A stretch of 38,769 nucleotides of DNA from Vicinamibacteraceae bacterium (GCA_012271265.1 JAAXGQ010000006.1:3347-42115), one strand, 5' to 3'; positions 1-9,431 are shown, numbered from the stretch's first letter. The notes: generated by a model from the letters alone, not told the origin. Made by a program: numbers and translations.

Positions 1-553
1 ACCGCCGCAGGCGGGCATGGTCCTTGGGCCTCCCGGCACACGGTCGGGCGGCACCGCGGCGCTCTGGGCAGGAGACTGCGGTACGGCGTAGGCCGGCGAG
101 GACGCCGGCGCTCCAGGGGACGGCGCTGCAGGGGGGCACCGGGAGCGCCGGCGTCCTCGCCGGCCACCGCCGCAGGCGGGCATGGTCCTTGGGCCTCCCG
201 GCACACGGGCGGGCGGCACGGCGGCGCTCTCGACAGGAGACTGCGGTGCGGCGCAGGCCGGCGAGGACGCCGGCGCTCCAGGGGACGGCGCTCCAGGGGA
301 CGGCGCTCCAAGGGGGCACCGGGAGCGCCGGCGTCCTCGCCGGCCAACCGCCGCAGGCGGACATGGTCCGTGGGCTTCCCGGCGCACGGTCGGGCGGCAC
401 GGCGGCGCTCTCGGCAGGACACGGCCTGAGGGGCCGGCGGTGCGGCTCAGGCCGGCGAGGACGCCGGCGCTCCATGGGACGGCGCTGCAGGGGACGGCGC
501 TCCGGGGGACGGCACTCCAGGGGACGGCGCTCCATGGGGCAGGCTGAGCCTGA
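1..553 (+). repeat. Repeat array A of the 151-bp hairpin element
   Basis: No credible gene lies in these bases. They hold two complete plus-oriented copies of the dispersed hairpin element (142-279 and 322-473) and the right-hand part of a third (1-114). Each complete copy starts with an end hairpin (142-165, 322-345), has a GC-rich centre of about 90-105 bases, and ends with the same hairpin inverted (256-279, 450-473; also 91-114). The hairpin core is GCCGGCG-TCCT-CGCCGGC, a 7-bp perfect stem with a 4-nt loop. Copies are joined by short GC-rich linkers rich in GGGGACGGCGCT. The window starts inside a copy, so the array continues upstream. Open frames across it give low-complexity Arg/Pro/Gly/Ala protein and are judged spurious. 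Confidence 0.9.
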
Positions 554-565
554 TAGAAGGTGACG

Positions 566-1660
566 ATGCGATCACGCGGATTCCGGGTCGGGCTGCTCGC
601 AGCGGCGCTCGTCGCGGCCGTCGCCGCGTTCTCCGCGCGATGGATAGCGACATCGGTCCTCGGACTCTCGGGCACTCCGGTCAGCCCGATCGTGCTGGCC
701 GTCGTCCTGGGGATGGTCGTCTCCAACGCCTCCCGCGTGACGGAGACGGCCGCCCCGGGGCTCCGCTTCTGCTCGACCACGATCCTTCGCCTCGGCATCG
801 TGCTGCTCGGCTTTCGCCTGAGCCTGTTCGCCGCCGGGGCCTTCACCGTGGCGGCGCTGCCCTTCGTGGTCATGGTGATCGCGGCGGGTGTCGGCGTGGT
901 CCGCCTGCTGGGACCGCGCCTCGGCCTGCCGCGGCCCCTGGCGGGGCTGATCGCCGCCGGAACGAGCATCTGCGGCGCGACCGCGATCGTGGCGGTCGCC
1001 CCGCTCCTTCGCGCGCGGCAGTCCGAGGTCGGCTACGCGGTGTCCTGCATCACGGTGTTCGGACTTGCCGCGATGTTCGGGTACCCCCTCCTCGCGCACG
1101 CGCTGTTCGCGGAAACACCGGAGCTCACCGGGCTCTTCCTCGGCGTATCCATCCACGAAACCGCCCAGGTCGCCGGGGCCGGGGTGATGTACCAGGACCA
1201 GTACGGCGCTCCGCTGGCGCTCGAGGTCGCTACCGTCACCAAGCTCGTGCGCAACCTCTCGATGCTGGCGGTGATCCCGCTGGCCGGCATTCTCTTCGGC
1301 GAAGCCCGGTCGATCCGGTCTCCCGGCGGCGGCGCATGGCTGCGGATGGTTCCCTGGTTCGTGGTCGGGTTCGCGGCGTGCTCCGCGCTCCGCACGCTCG
1401 GCGATCACGGGAGTCCGGCCTTCGGCTTTCTCGATCCGGCGACCTGGCAAGGGTTCGTGGCGGTCATCGGCCACGCGGCCGAAACGTGTCTGCTCCTCGC
1501 CATGGCGGGGGTGGGCCTCCTGTCGAGCTTCGCCGGCCTGCGCCGGATCGGGCTCCGCCCGTTTCTCTTTGGCCTCTTCGCCGCCCTGGTTGTCGGAGGC
1601 GTCGGGCTGCTGCTGATCGCCGGATTCGGCCCCTCGGCCCTCGACTTCGCGCGCGGTTGA
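566..1660 (+). CDS. YeiH/UPF0324 family membrane protein (putative sulfate exporter family)
   Basis: This is a polytopic inner-membrane protein of 364 residues, normal for the family (Pfam Cons_hypoth698), with roughly ten hydrophobic segments. Family landmarks are visible: the segment containing GTSICGATAI and the later GVSIHETAQVAGAGVMY stretch, which matches the conserved His-containing motif. Members are named putative sulfate exporters, but transport has rarely been shown, so the substrate is open. I chose the ATG at 566 because AGAAGG lies five bases before it. An in-frame GTG six bases upstream overlaps that ribosome-binding site. The gene follows directly on repeat array A, and the hydrolase gene begins about 50 bases downstream, so they may share a transcript although the functions are not obviously linked. 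Confidence 0.88.
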   Translation: MRSRGFRVGLLAAALVAAVAAFSARWIATSVLGLSGTPVSPIVLAVVLGMVVSNASRVTETAAPGLRFCSTTILRLGIVLLGFRLSLFAAGAFTVAALPFVVMVIAAGVGVVRLLGPRLGLPRPLAGLIAAGTSICGATAIVAVAPLLRARQSEVGYAVSCITVFGLAAMFGYPLLAHALFAETPELTGLFLGVSIHETAQVAGAGVMYQDQYGAPLALEVATVTKLVRNLSMLAVIPLAGILFGEARSIRSPGGGAWLRMVPWFVVGFAACSALRTLGDHGSPAFGFLDPATWQGFVAVIGHAAETCLLLAMAGVGLLSSFAGLRRIGLRPFLFGLFAALVVGGVGLLLIAGFGPSALDFARG

Positions 1661-1710
1661 CCTCCCCCGTGACCTCCCCCGGATCGGGTCCTTCCGACCG
1701 GCGCCGACAC

Positions 1711-3888
1711 GTGAGCCGCATCGGGGCTCTTTCCCGGCCCGACAAATGGTTTCTCGGGGGGCTCGACGGGGTGGCATGGGCGCCGCCGTTTCCCTGCTGG
1801 CTGCACCGGCCCGGATTCTGGGATCCGGTCCATCTGCTGCAGGTCGAGGCGGGACCCTGCTTTTCCGTGGCCCTCGTGGATCCGGCGGGGGCGGAGATTC
1901 CCCTCCGGGCAGCGCCTGGTGGACGCCGTTGGCGGCCGGGCGCCCTGGTCGCCGGCTGGCGGACCGAAGATGGCGGCGCCGCGGTCGAGACCCGGCAGGT
2001 GCTCCCCGGCGGCATCCTGGAGAGTGCCTGGGACCTGCCGCCGGAGCGGGTCGGAGGCTTCCTCGTCGCCTTCACCGCCCAGCCGGCGCCCTCCACCTCC
2101 GAAGCGCGGACTTCAGCCGGGGGCGTTCGCTGGACGCGCCGGCTCGTCGACCGGGCGGGACAGGAACTGTCGGTCGCCATGGAGATGCGCGGCTCCGCCA
2201 GCCCGGCGTGGCGGCGGATCGTGTCCTCCGAGGGCGGGACGCACCCCGAGTGGGATCTGTCTCCTTTCGCCGAAGGAGAGACCAACCACAACAGCGCCGT
2301 GGCGCCGGCTGACCAGGGCTGGATCTGGATGGCGGTGGCATTTCCGGTTCCGGCCCGCGATGCGAAACCGCTGTCCCTCCAGCTGCGCCTCCGCCCCAGG
2401 CTGCCTTCGGTAACGCACGCGAGAGCGACCACGACCTGGGAGTCCTTCTACTCCGGCTTCCCCGCCTTCGCCTGCGGCGACCCCTGGATGGACCGGATCT
2501 TCGACTACCGCATCTACGGCCTGGGCCTGAACCGCATCGAGGGCCGCTGGGGAAACGTGCGCCATCCCTGCATCGCCGAAGGGATCGAGTACTTCCACGT
2601 CCCGATCAGCTACAGCGCCCCGTGCCACATGATGGAGATGCGCTGGCGCGCCGGCGGGCGCGAGGCTTGGGGGTCGCTCCTCAACTTCCTCGCCCATCAG
2701 AAGGAGGACGGGTCGTTTCACGGGCGGCTCTACCCGAACCACCTCGAACGGACCGACTTCTACCACGCGAACTGGGGGGACGCTCTCCTCGCGGTGGACG
2801 CGACGCACCCCGACCCCGACACCCTGGCCCGCTGCTACGAGGGCCTCGCCCGCTACGCCCGCTGGCTGGACCGCTCGCGCGACCCCGAGGGCTCGGGGAT
2901 GTTCACCGTGGTCAACCACTTCGAGACCGGGCAGGAGTACATGTCGCGCTACATGGCGGTCGACCCCGAGGCGGACGTGCGCGGCTGGGAGCCGCGCCTC
3001 AACCTCAAGGGCATCGACGTGACGGTCTATGCCCACCAGCTCTTCCACGCGCTCGCCCGGCTCGCCGGACGGGTCGGACGCCCGGGGGACGCGGCCGCCT
3101 GGCGCGCGTTGGCGCGGCGCTGCCGCACTGCCATCATGGAGCGCATGTGGTGTCCCGAGGCGCGGCTCTTCACCGACGTGGACGGACGCACCCTCCGGCG
3201 CACCGGCGTCAAGGCCGCCGTGGGCTTCTACCCGATGCTGACCGGCCGGGTGGAGGCCGCCCGTCTCGAGGCGATGATGGATCACCTCGAGGATCCCCGG
3301 ACCTTCGGCACACCCTTCCCGTTGCCGTCGTCTTCGGTGGACGACCCCCGCTTTTCCGCCGAGGGGATCTGGCGGGGCAAGCGGCGCAACTGTCCCTGGA
3401 ACGGCCGCGTCTGGCCGATGACCACGAGTCACCTGATCGAAGGCCTGCTCCGCTGCTTCCGGCAGGGAAACCGGCGCGCCGGCCGCCTGGCCGCGACCCT
3501 GCTCCCCCGCTTCGCCCGCATGATGTTCACCGCTGGCGACCCCCGCCGCCCCAACACATTCGAGCACTACAACCCGACGACCGGCCGCGCCTGCCACTTC
3601 CGGGGCATTGACGACTACCAGCACTCCTGGGTGCTGGACCTCCTCGCCCGCGGCGTGGCCGGGCTTCATCTCGACGCGAAGGGGCTGGAGGTCAAGCCGT
3701 TGCCGCACGATCTGCCCCGGGTGCGGCTCGGACCCGTGCGGGTCCGCGGGCGCCGCGTCGCAGTCAGGATCGACGAGGAGCGGGTCTCGCTGACGGTGGA
3801 CGGCGAGCGCACCCTCGGGACGCGGGGGGAAGCGCTCCGGGTCGCCTGGACCGAGCTTCCGGCGCCGCAGCGGGACCGCGGCCGATGA
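1711..3888 (+). CDS. Cytoplasmic MGH1/GH63-like glycoside hydrolase
   Basis: A protein of about 725 residues with no signal peptide. The N-terminal 250 residues look like a beta-sandwich; the rest is an (alpha/alpha)6-barrel of the trehalase/GH63/glycogen-debranching type. Supporting stretches are NHFETGQEYMSRY, comparable to the ExG.D.S.R acid region of GH63 enzymes, CPWNGRVWPMTTSHLIEGL, and the late DDYQHSWVLDLLARG. The start is uncertain: GTG 1711 precedes the first conserved stretch (DKWFLGGLDGVAW), and GTG 1669 is possible; neither has a good ribosome-binding site. The frame stays open back to 640, but that part overlaps the YeiH gene and is not coding. The stop overlaps the ABC ATPase start as ATGA, so the two are translationally coupled. 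It probably cleaves the sugar imported by that transporter. The exact linkage and substrate cannot be read from sequence. Confidence 0.85.
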   Translation: MSRIGALSRPDKWFLGGLDGVAWAPPFPCWLHRPGFWDPVHLLQVEAGPCFSVALVDPAGAEIPLRAAPGGRRWRPGALVAGWRTEDGGAAVETRQVLPGGILESAWDLPPERVGGFLVAFTAQPAPSTSEARTSAGGVRWTRRLVDRAGQELSVAMEMRGSASPAWRRIVSSEGGTHPEWDLSPFAEGETNHNSAVAPADQGWIWMAVAFPVPARDAKPLSLQLRLRPRLPSVTHARATTTWESFYSGFPAFACGDPWMDRIFDYRIYGLGLNRIEGRWGNVRHPCIAEGIEYFHVPISYSAPCHMMEMRWRAGGREAWGSLLNFLAHQKEDGSFHGRLYPNHLERTDFYHANWGDALLAVDATHPDPDTLARCYEGLARYARWLDRSRDPEGSGMFTVVNHFETGQEYMSRYMAVDPEADVRGWEPRLNLKGIDVTVYAHQLFHALARLAGRVGRPGDAAAWRALARRCRTAIMERMWCPEARLFTDVDGRTLRRTGVKAAVGFYPMLTGRVEAARLEAMMDHLEDPRTFGTPFPLPSSSVDDPRFSAEGIWRGKRRNCPWNGRVWPMTTSHLIEGLLRCFRQGNRRAGRLAATLLPRFARMMFTAGDPRRPNTFEHYNPTTGRACHFRGIDDYQHSWVLDLLARGVAGLHLDAKGLEVKPLPHDLPRVRLGPVRVRGRRVAVRIDEERVSLTVDGERTLGTRGEALRVAWTELPAPQRDRGR

Positions 3889-5009
3889 CGCGCGAGCCTC
3901 GGGCGGTGACCCTGCGGGCCGTCCGGAAGTGCTTCGGGGACGTGACCGCGGTGGCTGACGTCACGCTGGAGATCCACGCCGGCGAACTCATGGTGCTGGT
4001 CGGACCGTCGGGGTGCGGCAAGAGCACCCTCCTCCGCCTGATCGCCGGGCTGGAGGAACCGGACGGCGGCGAGGTGTGGATCGGGGACCATCCGGTCGCC
4101 GACGTGGAGCCCCGGGACCGCGACGTGGCGATGGTCTTCCAGAGCTACGCCCTCTATCCGCACATGACCGTCGCCCGGAACCTCGGCTTCGGCCTGAGCG
4201 TCAGGGGCGCAGGACGGACCGAGATCGAGGCGCGCGTCGGCGAGGTCGCGGCTTCGCTGCGCCTCGGAGAGCTCCTCGGGCGGCGTCCCGGGCAGCTCTC
4301 GGGCGGACAGCAGCAGCGGGTGGCTCTCGGCCGCGCCATGGTGCGCGATCCCGGGGTCTTCCTCTTCGACGAGCCGCTTTCGAACCTCGACGCTGCGCTG
4401 CGCCTTCAGACGCGTGACGAGATCGCCGCCCTCCACCGGCGGCTCGGCACGACCATGATCTTCGTCACCCACGACCAGGTCGAGGCGCTCTCGCTCGGAC
4501 AGCGGGTGGCGGTGATGGACCGGGGCCGGGTGCAGCAGGTGGGAACGCCGCACGAGGTGTACCGGAGACCGGCCAACCTCTTCGTCGCCGGCTTCGTGGG
4601 ATCGCCGCCCATCAACCGCCTTGCGTTGACCCGCGACCGGCGCGGCCGTCTCGCCGGCGGCCCGTTCACCTTCCCCGGACCCTCGACCCATCGTGAAGCC
4701 ACGCTGGGAGTCCGCCCCGAGGATCTCACCGCCGCCCCCGGCTCCTCCGCCGCCCCGCCCGGACCCGTCGGCGCCCCGCCCGAGTTCACCGCCGCCGTCC
4801 TGCGCGTCGAATCGCTCGGCAGCGAGCAGCGGGTGCACCTCGACGGGCCGGGGGAGGCGGGCTGGGTGGCTCGGGCGGGACCGACCTTGCGCGTCGCGGC
4901 GGGAATGAAGGTTAGCGTCCGGGTTGCCTGGGAGCGGACCCACCTCTTCGCCCCGGATGGCCGCCGCCTCGGGCGGGCGCCGCGACCCGGCGGGGCGCCG
5001 CCGTCATGA
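3885..5009 (+). CDS. Sugar ABC transporter ATP-binding protein (MalK/UgpC type)
   Basis: This 374-residue protein is the energy-coupling ATPase of a CUT1 carbohydrate importer, acting on the cytoplasmic face of the membrane. Walker A is GPSGCGKST (40-48), the Q-loop glutamine is near 86, the signature LSGGQ is at 138-142, Walker B FLFDEP ends near 164, and the switch histidine is in VTHD near 196. The C-terminal third matches the TOBE regulatory extension of MalK-type proteins, with LGVRPEDL visible. Length fits the family. It overlaps the hydrolase upstream and the binding protein downstream by ATGA junctions. A Pro/Ala-rich stretch around 280-300 is probably a linker inside the TOBE region. 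Confidence 0.96.
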   Translation: MTREPRAVTLRAVRKCFGDVTAVADVTLEIHAGELMVLVGPSGCGKSTLLRLIAGLEEPDGGEVWIGDHPVADVEPRDRDVAMVFQSYALYPHMTVARNLGFGLSVRGAGRTEIEARVGEVAASLRLGELLGRRPGQLSGGQQQRVALGRAMVRDPGVFLFDEPLSNLDAALRLQTRDEIAALHRRLGTTMIFVTHDQVEALSLGQRVAVMDRGRVQQVGTPHEVYRRPANLFVAGFVGSPPINRLALTRDRRGRLAGGPFTFPGPSTHREATLGVRPEDLTAAPGSSAAPPGPVGAPPEFTAAVLRVESLGSEQRVHLDGPGEAGWVARAGPTLRVAAGMKVSVRVAWERTHLFAPDGRRLGRAPRPGGAPPS

Positions 5010-6322
5010 GCCCCAGGCGACGGATCCTCCTCCCCGGCGCCGCCTTCCTCGCTCTGGGCGCCAGCTTCCCCGCCTGTTCCGGCGGCCCGCCCGGCGCCCT
5101 GACCCTCCGGGTCGCGCTGTGGGCGGGGGGCAGCGAGCTCGAGATCGAGCAGCAGGTCGCCGAGCGCTACGAGGCGCTGCGACCCGGGACGCGGGTCCTC
5201 CTCGAGTCGGCGCCGAACGGCTACGAGGAGCGCCTCCTCACCTCCATCGCGGCGGGCCGCCCTCCCGATGTCTATCTCCTCGATTCGCCCGACATCCCCA
5301 CCTTCGTGGATCGGGGGCTGGCGATCGACCTCGCGCCGTATCAGGCGGCGCTCGGGTTTCGCGCCGAGCTGGTGTTCCCCGAGGTGCTGGAGGCGTTTCG
5401 TCGCGGCGACGCCCTGTTCGCACTCCCCAAGGACTTCACCCCGATGGTCCTCTATGCGAACCGTGCGGTGCTCGCGGCGGCGGGGATCGAACCGATTCCG
5501 GGCGCCGCGGGGGGCGCGGGGACCAACGTCTGGACGTGGGACGACTTCCGTCGGGCGGCCCGCGCCGTCACCGCCGACCGCGACGGGGACGGCCGCCTCG
5601 ATGTCTTCGGATTCGACTTCCCCCGCAACCTCTTCCAGTGGGTGCCGTTCGTCTGGTCGGCCGGCGGCGACATCCTCGCCCCCGACGGAAAGGCCGCCAC
5701 CGGCTACCTGGACGGGCCCGAGGCGCTTTCGGCCTTCCACTTCCTCACCAGCCTGGCCGAGGAGGGTCTGACGCCGGGTGCCCAGTTCGTCCAGCAGGCC
5801 GATCCGGCGCGGCAGGCCCGGTTCGTTTCGGGCGAACAGGCCTTCCTGCTGTCCGGCCACTGGACGCTGCCCGTCTTCCGTGACCTGGTGCGCGCCGGCG
5901 AACTGGAGCTCGCGATCCTGCCGATTCCGCGCCACCCCTCCCAGCCGGAGCCGACCACTGTTCTCTACGCGTCGGGTTGGGCGGTGCCGCCGAACGCGGC
6001 CCATCGGCGCCGGGCGATCGATCTGGCTGGCTTCCTGGCTTCGCCGGAGGCGCAGCGGATCCGGGCCCGCGCCGGGCTCGCGATTCCGACGCGGGTTGAC
6101 GTCGCGGCGGAGATCGCCGCGGCCGACCCCAGCGGGGTCGAGGACGCGTTCGTCGCGCTGGCGCAGCGGGCACGGATGACCTGGGGCGCCACCGTGCCCG
6201 ACTTCTCCCGCATCGAGGTGCTGGCGGTCGAGATCATGGACCGGCGGCTTCTTCACGGGGAACCCCTCGCGGTGAGCGCCTCCGAGGTGGCGCGCCGGGT
6301 GGACGAGGTGCTCGCGCGGTGA
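5006..6322 (+). CDS. Extracellular sugar-binding protein (family 1), probable lipoprotein
   Basis: The substrate-capturing subunit of the importer, 438 residues. An Arg-rich start and hydrophobic stretch are followed by SFPAC at about residue 28. That is an imperfect lipobox, so lipid anchoring is likely but not certain. The mature part has the typical family 1 start (LTLRVALWAGGSELEIEQQVAERYEAL), PPDVYLLDSPD, and the ALPKDFTPMVLYANRAVLAAAGI stretch that lines the ligand cleft in this family. It overlaps the ATPase gene (ATGA) and the permease gene (GTGA), so stoichiometric expression by coupling is expected. The family binds mono- to oligosaccharides or glycosides; the ligand is not evident. 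Confidence 0.94.
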   Translation: MSPRRRILLPGAAFLALGASFPACSGGPPGALTLRVALWAGGSELEIEQQVAERYEALRPGTRVLLESAPNGYEERLLTSIAAGRPPDVYLLDSPDIPTFVDRGLAIDLAPYQAALGFRAELVFPEVLEAFRRGDALFALPKDFTPMVLYANRAVLAAAGIEPIPGAAGGAGTNVWTWDDFRRAARAVTADRDGDGRLDVFGFDFPRNLFQWVPFVWSAGGDILAPDGKAATGYLDGPEALSAFHFLTSLAEEGLTPGAQFVQQADPARQARFVSGEQAFLLSGHWTLPVFRDLVRAGELELAILPIPRHPSQPEPTTVLYASGWAVPPNAAHRRRAIDLAGFLASPEAQRIRARAGLAIPTRVDVAAEIAAADPSGVEDAFVALAQRARMTWGATVPDFSRIEVLAVEIMDRRLLHGEPLAVSASEVARRVDEVLAR

Positions 6323-8103
6323 GCGGCGAAGGCGCGGTCCGGCGCCTCCCCATCCTCGCCGTCCTCGCCGTGGCGGCGGTGGCCGCCGGGGCGGCGCTGA
6401 TCCTCGTCCTGGCCGCCGGGTCGGTCCGGGCGGCCCGGGAGCATTCCTCCGGAGCCGAGGCGCGCATGGCGGCCTCCCTGTACGAGGCGCCGGGCGTCAC
6501 CGAAGCGGATGTCGCGGAGTTCCTGGCGGGGCGTGGCCGGATCCTGCCGGCAACCGCGGGCGGACCGGGGCCGGGAGCCTTCGGCTACCGAAGTGGCGCG
6601 CTGGAGCCCGCCGCCTGGATCGCGGTCCAGCCGGCGGGCGGAGGAAGCGGCTGGCCATGGGCCGCCTCGGCCCTCGGGCTGTTCGCCGCCTTCGCCATGT
6701 CCGCCTGGGCCGCCGCGCGACGACGGTCGCCGCCCCCGGCCCGGTTTCCCGTCGCCGCCGCGCTCCTCTCGGCCACGCTGCTCGCGCTCGTCGCCGTCGC
6801 TGCCGGGCGCTGGGAGCAGGACGAACTGGAAGCGATCAGCCGCGCCCACCTCGACCAGGGTCTGTCGGCGGCGGGGATGGCGCACGCGGCCGGGGCGGGC
6901 CCGGAGGAGGCCGCCCGGGTCGCCGGTCTTCCCTGGGCGGACGACGCGGCGCTCGACGAGCCGGACCGGCTCTGGACGATGCCCCGTGAGGTCGGCGCCG
7001 CGATCGCCGCCGCCCGGCCCCTCCCTTCCGCCGGCCGCCACCGGGTCGCTGCGGGCGGCGCCGTCTACCACGGCGGCAGCCTGCAGCTGCGGGATCGCCC
7101 GGCCAGCCTCCACCTCGTCTTGCTCGGGTACGAGGAGACCGCCTCCGCGGCCGTCGTCCTGACTGCCGCCGCCGCCGGGTCGGCCCTCGTGGTTTCGCTC
7201 GTCCTCCTTCTCCTCCCGCTCGCTTCCCGTCCCCGAGCCCTCTCGCGGACCCTCGCGGCCTGGGGATTCCTCGCTCCCGCGGGGGCGCTGCTCCTGCTGT
7301 TCACCTTCGGTCCCCTGCTCTACTCGCTGTGGATCTCGCTCCACGACTGGCATCTCCTGGACCCGGCCCACCCCTTCACCGGCCTGGAGAACTACCGGTC
7401 CGTTCTGGGCGACGGCGCCTGGTGGGCGGCGATCCGCAACACGGCGGTCTTCACGCTCCACGTCCCGTTCGCGATGGCGGTCGCGCTCTCGCTGGCGCTC
7501 CTCACCCGGCAGTCGCGGCGGGCGATCCGCTGGGCGCGGCTGGCGCTCTTCCTGCCGAGCATCACCAGCGTGGTGGCGATCGCGGTCGTCTGGAAGTGGT
7601 TGCTGAACGACGGCTACGGCCTGGCGAACCGAGCCCTCGCGGCGGTGGGAATCGCCCCGGTCGCGTGGCTCAGCTCCCCCGATACCGCGCTGGTGAGCCT
7701 GATGGTGATCAGCGTCTGGATGGTGGTGGGATACCAGATGGTCGTCTTCCAGGCCGGGCTGGCCGCCATCCCCCGGGACTGGTACGACGCGGCGCGCGTG
7801 GACGGCGCCAGCCGCTGGCAGCGCTTCCGCCACATCACCCTGCCCGGCCTCCGCCACACCCTCTTCTTCGTGCTGGTCACCTCGGTGATCGGCTCGTTTC
7901 AGGTCTTCGGGCTGGTCTACGTCATGACCGAGGGCGGGCCGCTGGGAGCGACCGATGTCGCCGTCTACCACATCTACCGGGAGGCGTGGGAGTTCCTCCG
8001 CTTCGGCGATGCCGCCGCGATGAGCTGGGTGCTCTTCGGCGTCGTCTTCGCCGCGACCTGGCTTCATTTCCGCCTGCTCGAACGACGGGGCTCCCATGCC
8101 TGA
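6319..8103 (+). CDS. Sugar ABC transporter permease (MalF type) with a large N-terminal extension
   Basis: The C-terminal half (from about residue 305) is a normal MalF/UgpA-type permease with six predicted helices and the EAA loop YDAARVDGASRWQRFRHITLPGL near 488-510, which docks on the ATPase. The first 300 residues are extra. They have a helix near 11-33, a loop of about 75 residues, two helices near 112-132 and 143-162, a second loop of about 115 residues, and a helix near 278-301. Most CUT1 permeases of this type have about 290-320 residues and lack this part; E. coli MalF has extra N-terminal helices and a large periplasmic loop, but I see no recognisable similarity. The GTG start overlaps the binding-protein stop. 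The extension stays in frame and keeps coding character, so it is not a frameshift artefact. Confidence 0.93.
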   Translation: MSGEGAVRRLPILAVLAVAAVAAGAALILVLAAGSVRAAREHSSGAEARMAASLYEAPGVTEADVAEFLAGRGRILPATAGGPGPGAFGYRSGALEPAAWIAVQPAGGGSGWPWAASALGLFAAFAMSAWAAARRRSPPPARFPVAAALLSATLLALVAVAAGRWEQDELEAISRAHLDQGLSAAGMAHAAGAGPEEAARVAGLPWADDAALDEPDRLWTMPREVGAAIAAARPLPSAGRHRVAAGGAVYHGGSLQLRDRPASLHLVLLGYEETASAAVVLTAAAAGSALVVSLVLLLLPLASRPRALSRTLAAWGFLAPAGALLLLFTFGPLLYSLWISLHDWHLLDPAHPFTGLENYRSVLGDGAWWAAIRNTAVFTLHVPFAMAVALSLALLTRQSRRAIRWARLALFLPSITSVVAIAVVWKWLLNDGYGLANRALAAVGIAPVAWLSSPDTALVSLMVISVWMVVGYQMVVFQAGLAAIPRDWYDAARVDGASRWQRFRHITLPGLRHTLFFVLVTSVIGSFQVFGLVYVMTEGGPLGATDVAVYHIYREAWEFLRFGDAAAMSWVLFGVVFAATWLHFRLLERRGSHA

Positions 8104-8944
8104 CCCGACGCGCCCCGCCGCGCGAGGCCGGCGCGGGGGAGCGGGCAGGCTCGGGCGCATGTCGCTGCTCGTCGTCGCCTGCCTGGTCATGGCCGCCCCA
8201 TTCGGATGGATGGCCGCCACCAGCCTCATGGGCCAACTGGAGGTTTTCGGACCGGGGCAGCTCTTGCCGGAGTCGCCGCTGTGGTCGAACTACCCCGAAG
8301 CGCTGACCGCGCAGCCGTTCGCACGCTTCTTCCTCAACTCGCTCATCTTCGCGGCGGTCGTGGTCGCGGGGCAGGTGGCCACCGCCACCACCGCCGGGTA
8401 CGCCTTCGCCCGCTGCGATTTCCCCGGGCGCGACAACCTGTTCCTGCTGTTCCTCGCGACCATGATGGTCCCGGCGGTGATCGTGCTCATCCCGCGCTTT
8501 CTCATGATCGAGGCGCTCGGCTGGATCGACACCTACCAGGGACTGGTCTCCACCGAGCTGGTCTCGGTCTGGGGCATCTTCCTGATGCGTCAGTACTTCC
8601 GCACGCTGCCCCGCGAACTGGAGGACGCCGCGCGCGTGGACGGCGCCGGCCACTGGCGCATCTTTCGCAGCGTCGCGCTGCCCCTGGCGAAGCCCGCGGT
8701 GGCCACCCTGACGCTCTTCGCCTTCATCGACGCCTGGAAGAACTTCCTCTGGCCGCTGCTGGTCACCCGCTCCATGGAGATGCGGGTTGTGGAGGTGGGA
8801 ATCGCCGCCTTCCACTCGACCTACCAGATCAACTGGCCCTTCCAGATGGCCGCCGGCGTGGTCGCGACCCTCCCCATCGCCCTTCTCTTCCTCCTCACCC
8901 AGCGCTACTTCGTCCGCGGCATCCAGCTCGAAGGCATCCGGTAG
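8096..8944 (+). CDS. Sugar ABC transporter permease (MalG type)
   Basis: This is the second membrane subunit, 282 residues and about six helices, normal for MalG/UgpE proteins. Its EAA loop is LEDAARVDGAGHWRIFRSVALPLAKP, and the C-terminus ends in RYFVRGIQLEGIR, close to the usual (F)V.Glt.GAVKG region but diverged. It overlaps the MalF-like gene by eight bases. It is the last gene of the import operon; repeat copies follow. No transcription terminator with a T-run is visible downstream, although the end hairpins of the repeats could act as one. Confidence 0.96.
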   Translation: MPDPTRPAARGRRGGAGRLGRMSLLVVACLVMAAPFGWMAATSLMGQLEVFGPGQLLPESPLWSNYPEALTAQPFARFFLNSLIFAAVVVAGQVATATTAGYAFARCDFPGRDNLFLLFLATMMVPAVIVLIPRFLMIEALGWIDTYQGLVSTELVSVWGIFLMRQYFRTLPRELEDAARVDGAGHWRIFRSVALPLAKPAVATLTLFAFIDAWKNFLWPLLVTRSMEMRVVEVGIAAFHSTYQINWPFQMAAGVVATLPIALLFLLTQRYFVRGIQLEGIR

Positions 8945-9203
8945 CTGGCGGCGAGTCGGACCACCATGCGCCCCGGACCAGCGAGCAGGGTGGAGCCGGC
9001 AACCCAAAAACAACGGCAGGCGATGGCGCGCTCGCTGCGGATCGATCTGTCTGCCCGGCCGACCGAACGCGAACAGCCCTCCGGTGGCCCTCCTGGCAGC
9101 GGGCACTGACGCCGTCGGCGAAGCGCCGGCTTCCAACTCCACCGAAGATGGGCAAGGAGCCTGCGCTGCAGAAACCTGGCGGGCGCCTCGCTCACCGGCT
9201 GAG

Positions 9204-9431
9204 CGAGGCCCACAGGTCCGTCGGCACGGCGGCGCTGTGGGCGCGAGACTGCCGGGGGGACGGCAGTTGCGCGCAGGCCGGCGAGGACGCCGGCGCTCCA
9301 TGGAGCCGGCGTTGGATAGGTCAGGGCGCGCCTGCATGGAGCGCCGGTGTCCTCACCGGCCCACGCTGCGTCGGTACGGCGGCGCTGTGGGCGCGAGACT
9401 GCCGTAGTCACGGAAGGTGCGGCGCAGGCTC
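9204..9431 (+). repeat. Repeat cluster B, two truncated copies
   Basis: The gap from 8945 to 9522 has no gene I can support. Bases 8945-9200 show no recognisable feature. From about 9204 there is a plus-oriented element lacking its left end, closing with the right hairpin at 9276-9299. A second copy starts at 9338-9361 with the T:A form of the left hairpin (GCCGGTG-TCCT-CACCGGC). It breaks off near 9431, just before its right hairpin should begin. The truncation point lies about 30 bases upstream of the toxin-antitoxin promoter, which suggests that module arrived by insertion into or next to a repeat copy (inference). Confidence 0.8.

Noticed and set aside
24-563. Arg/Pro-rich open frames in the repeat arrays (also near 8900-9560, 16790-17330, 26000-27000 and 38400-38740)
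   Set aside because: They are translations of the GC hairpin repeats in several frames and both strands, giving the same low-complexity strings with no ribosome-binding sites or domain features.
640-1710. A 1082-residue protein formed by extending the hydrolase frame upstream
   Set aside because: The extra 5' part lies in another frame of the well-supported YeiH gene and has the Arg/Pro/Gly composition of a high-GC shadow frame.
2113-3708. Long antisense frames of 400-1095 residues (for example opposite the hydrolase, RidA/M20-like and DUF1592 genes)
   Set aside because: At this GC content antisense frames stay open by chance; they are rich in Arg, Gly, Ala, Glu and His, lack domain patterns, and lie opposite clear genes.
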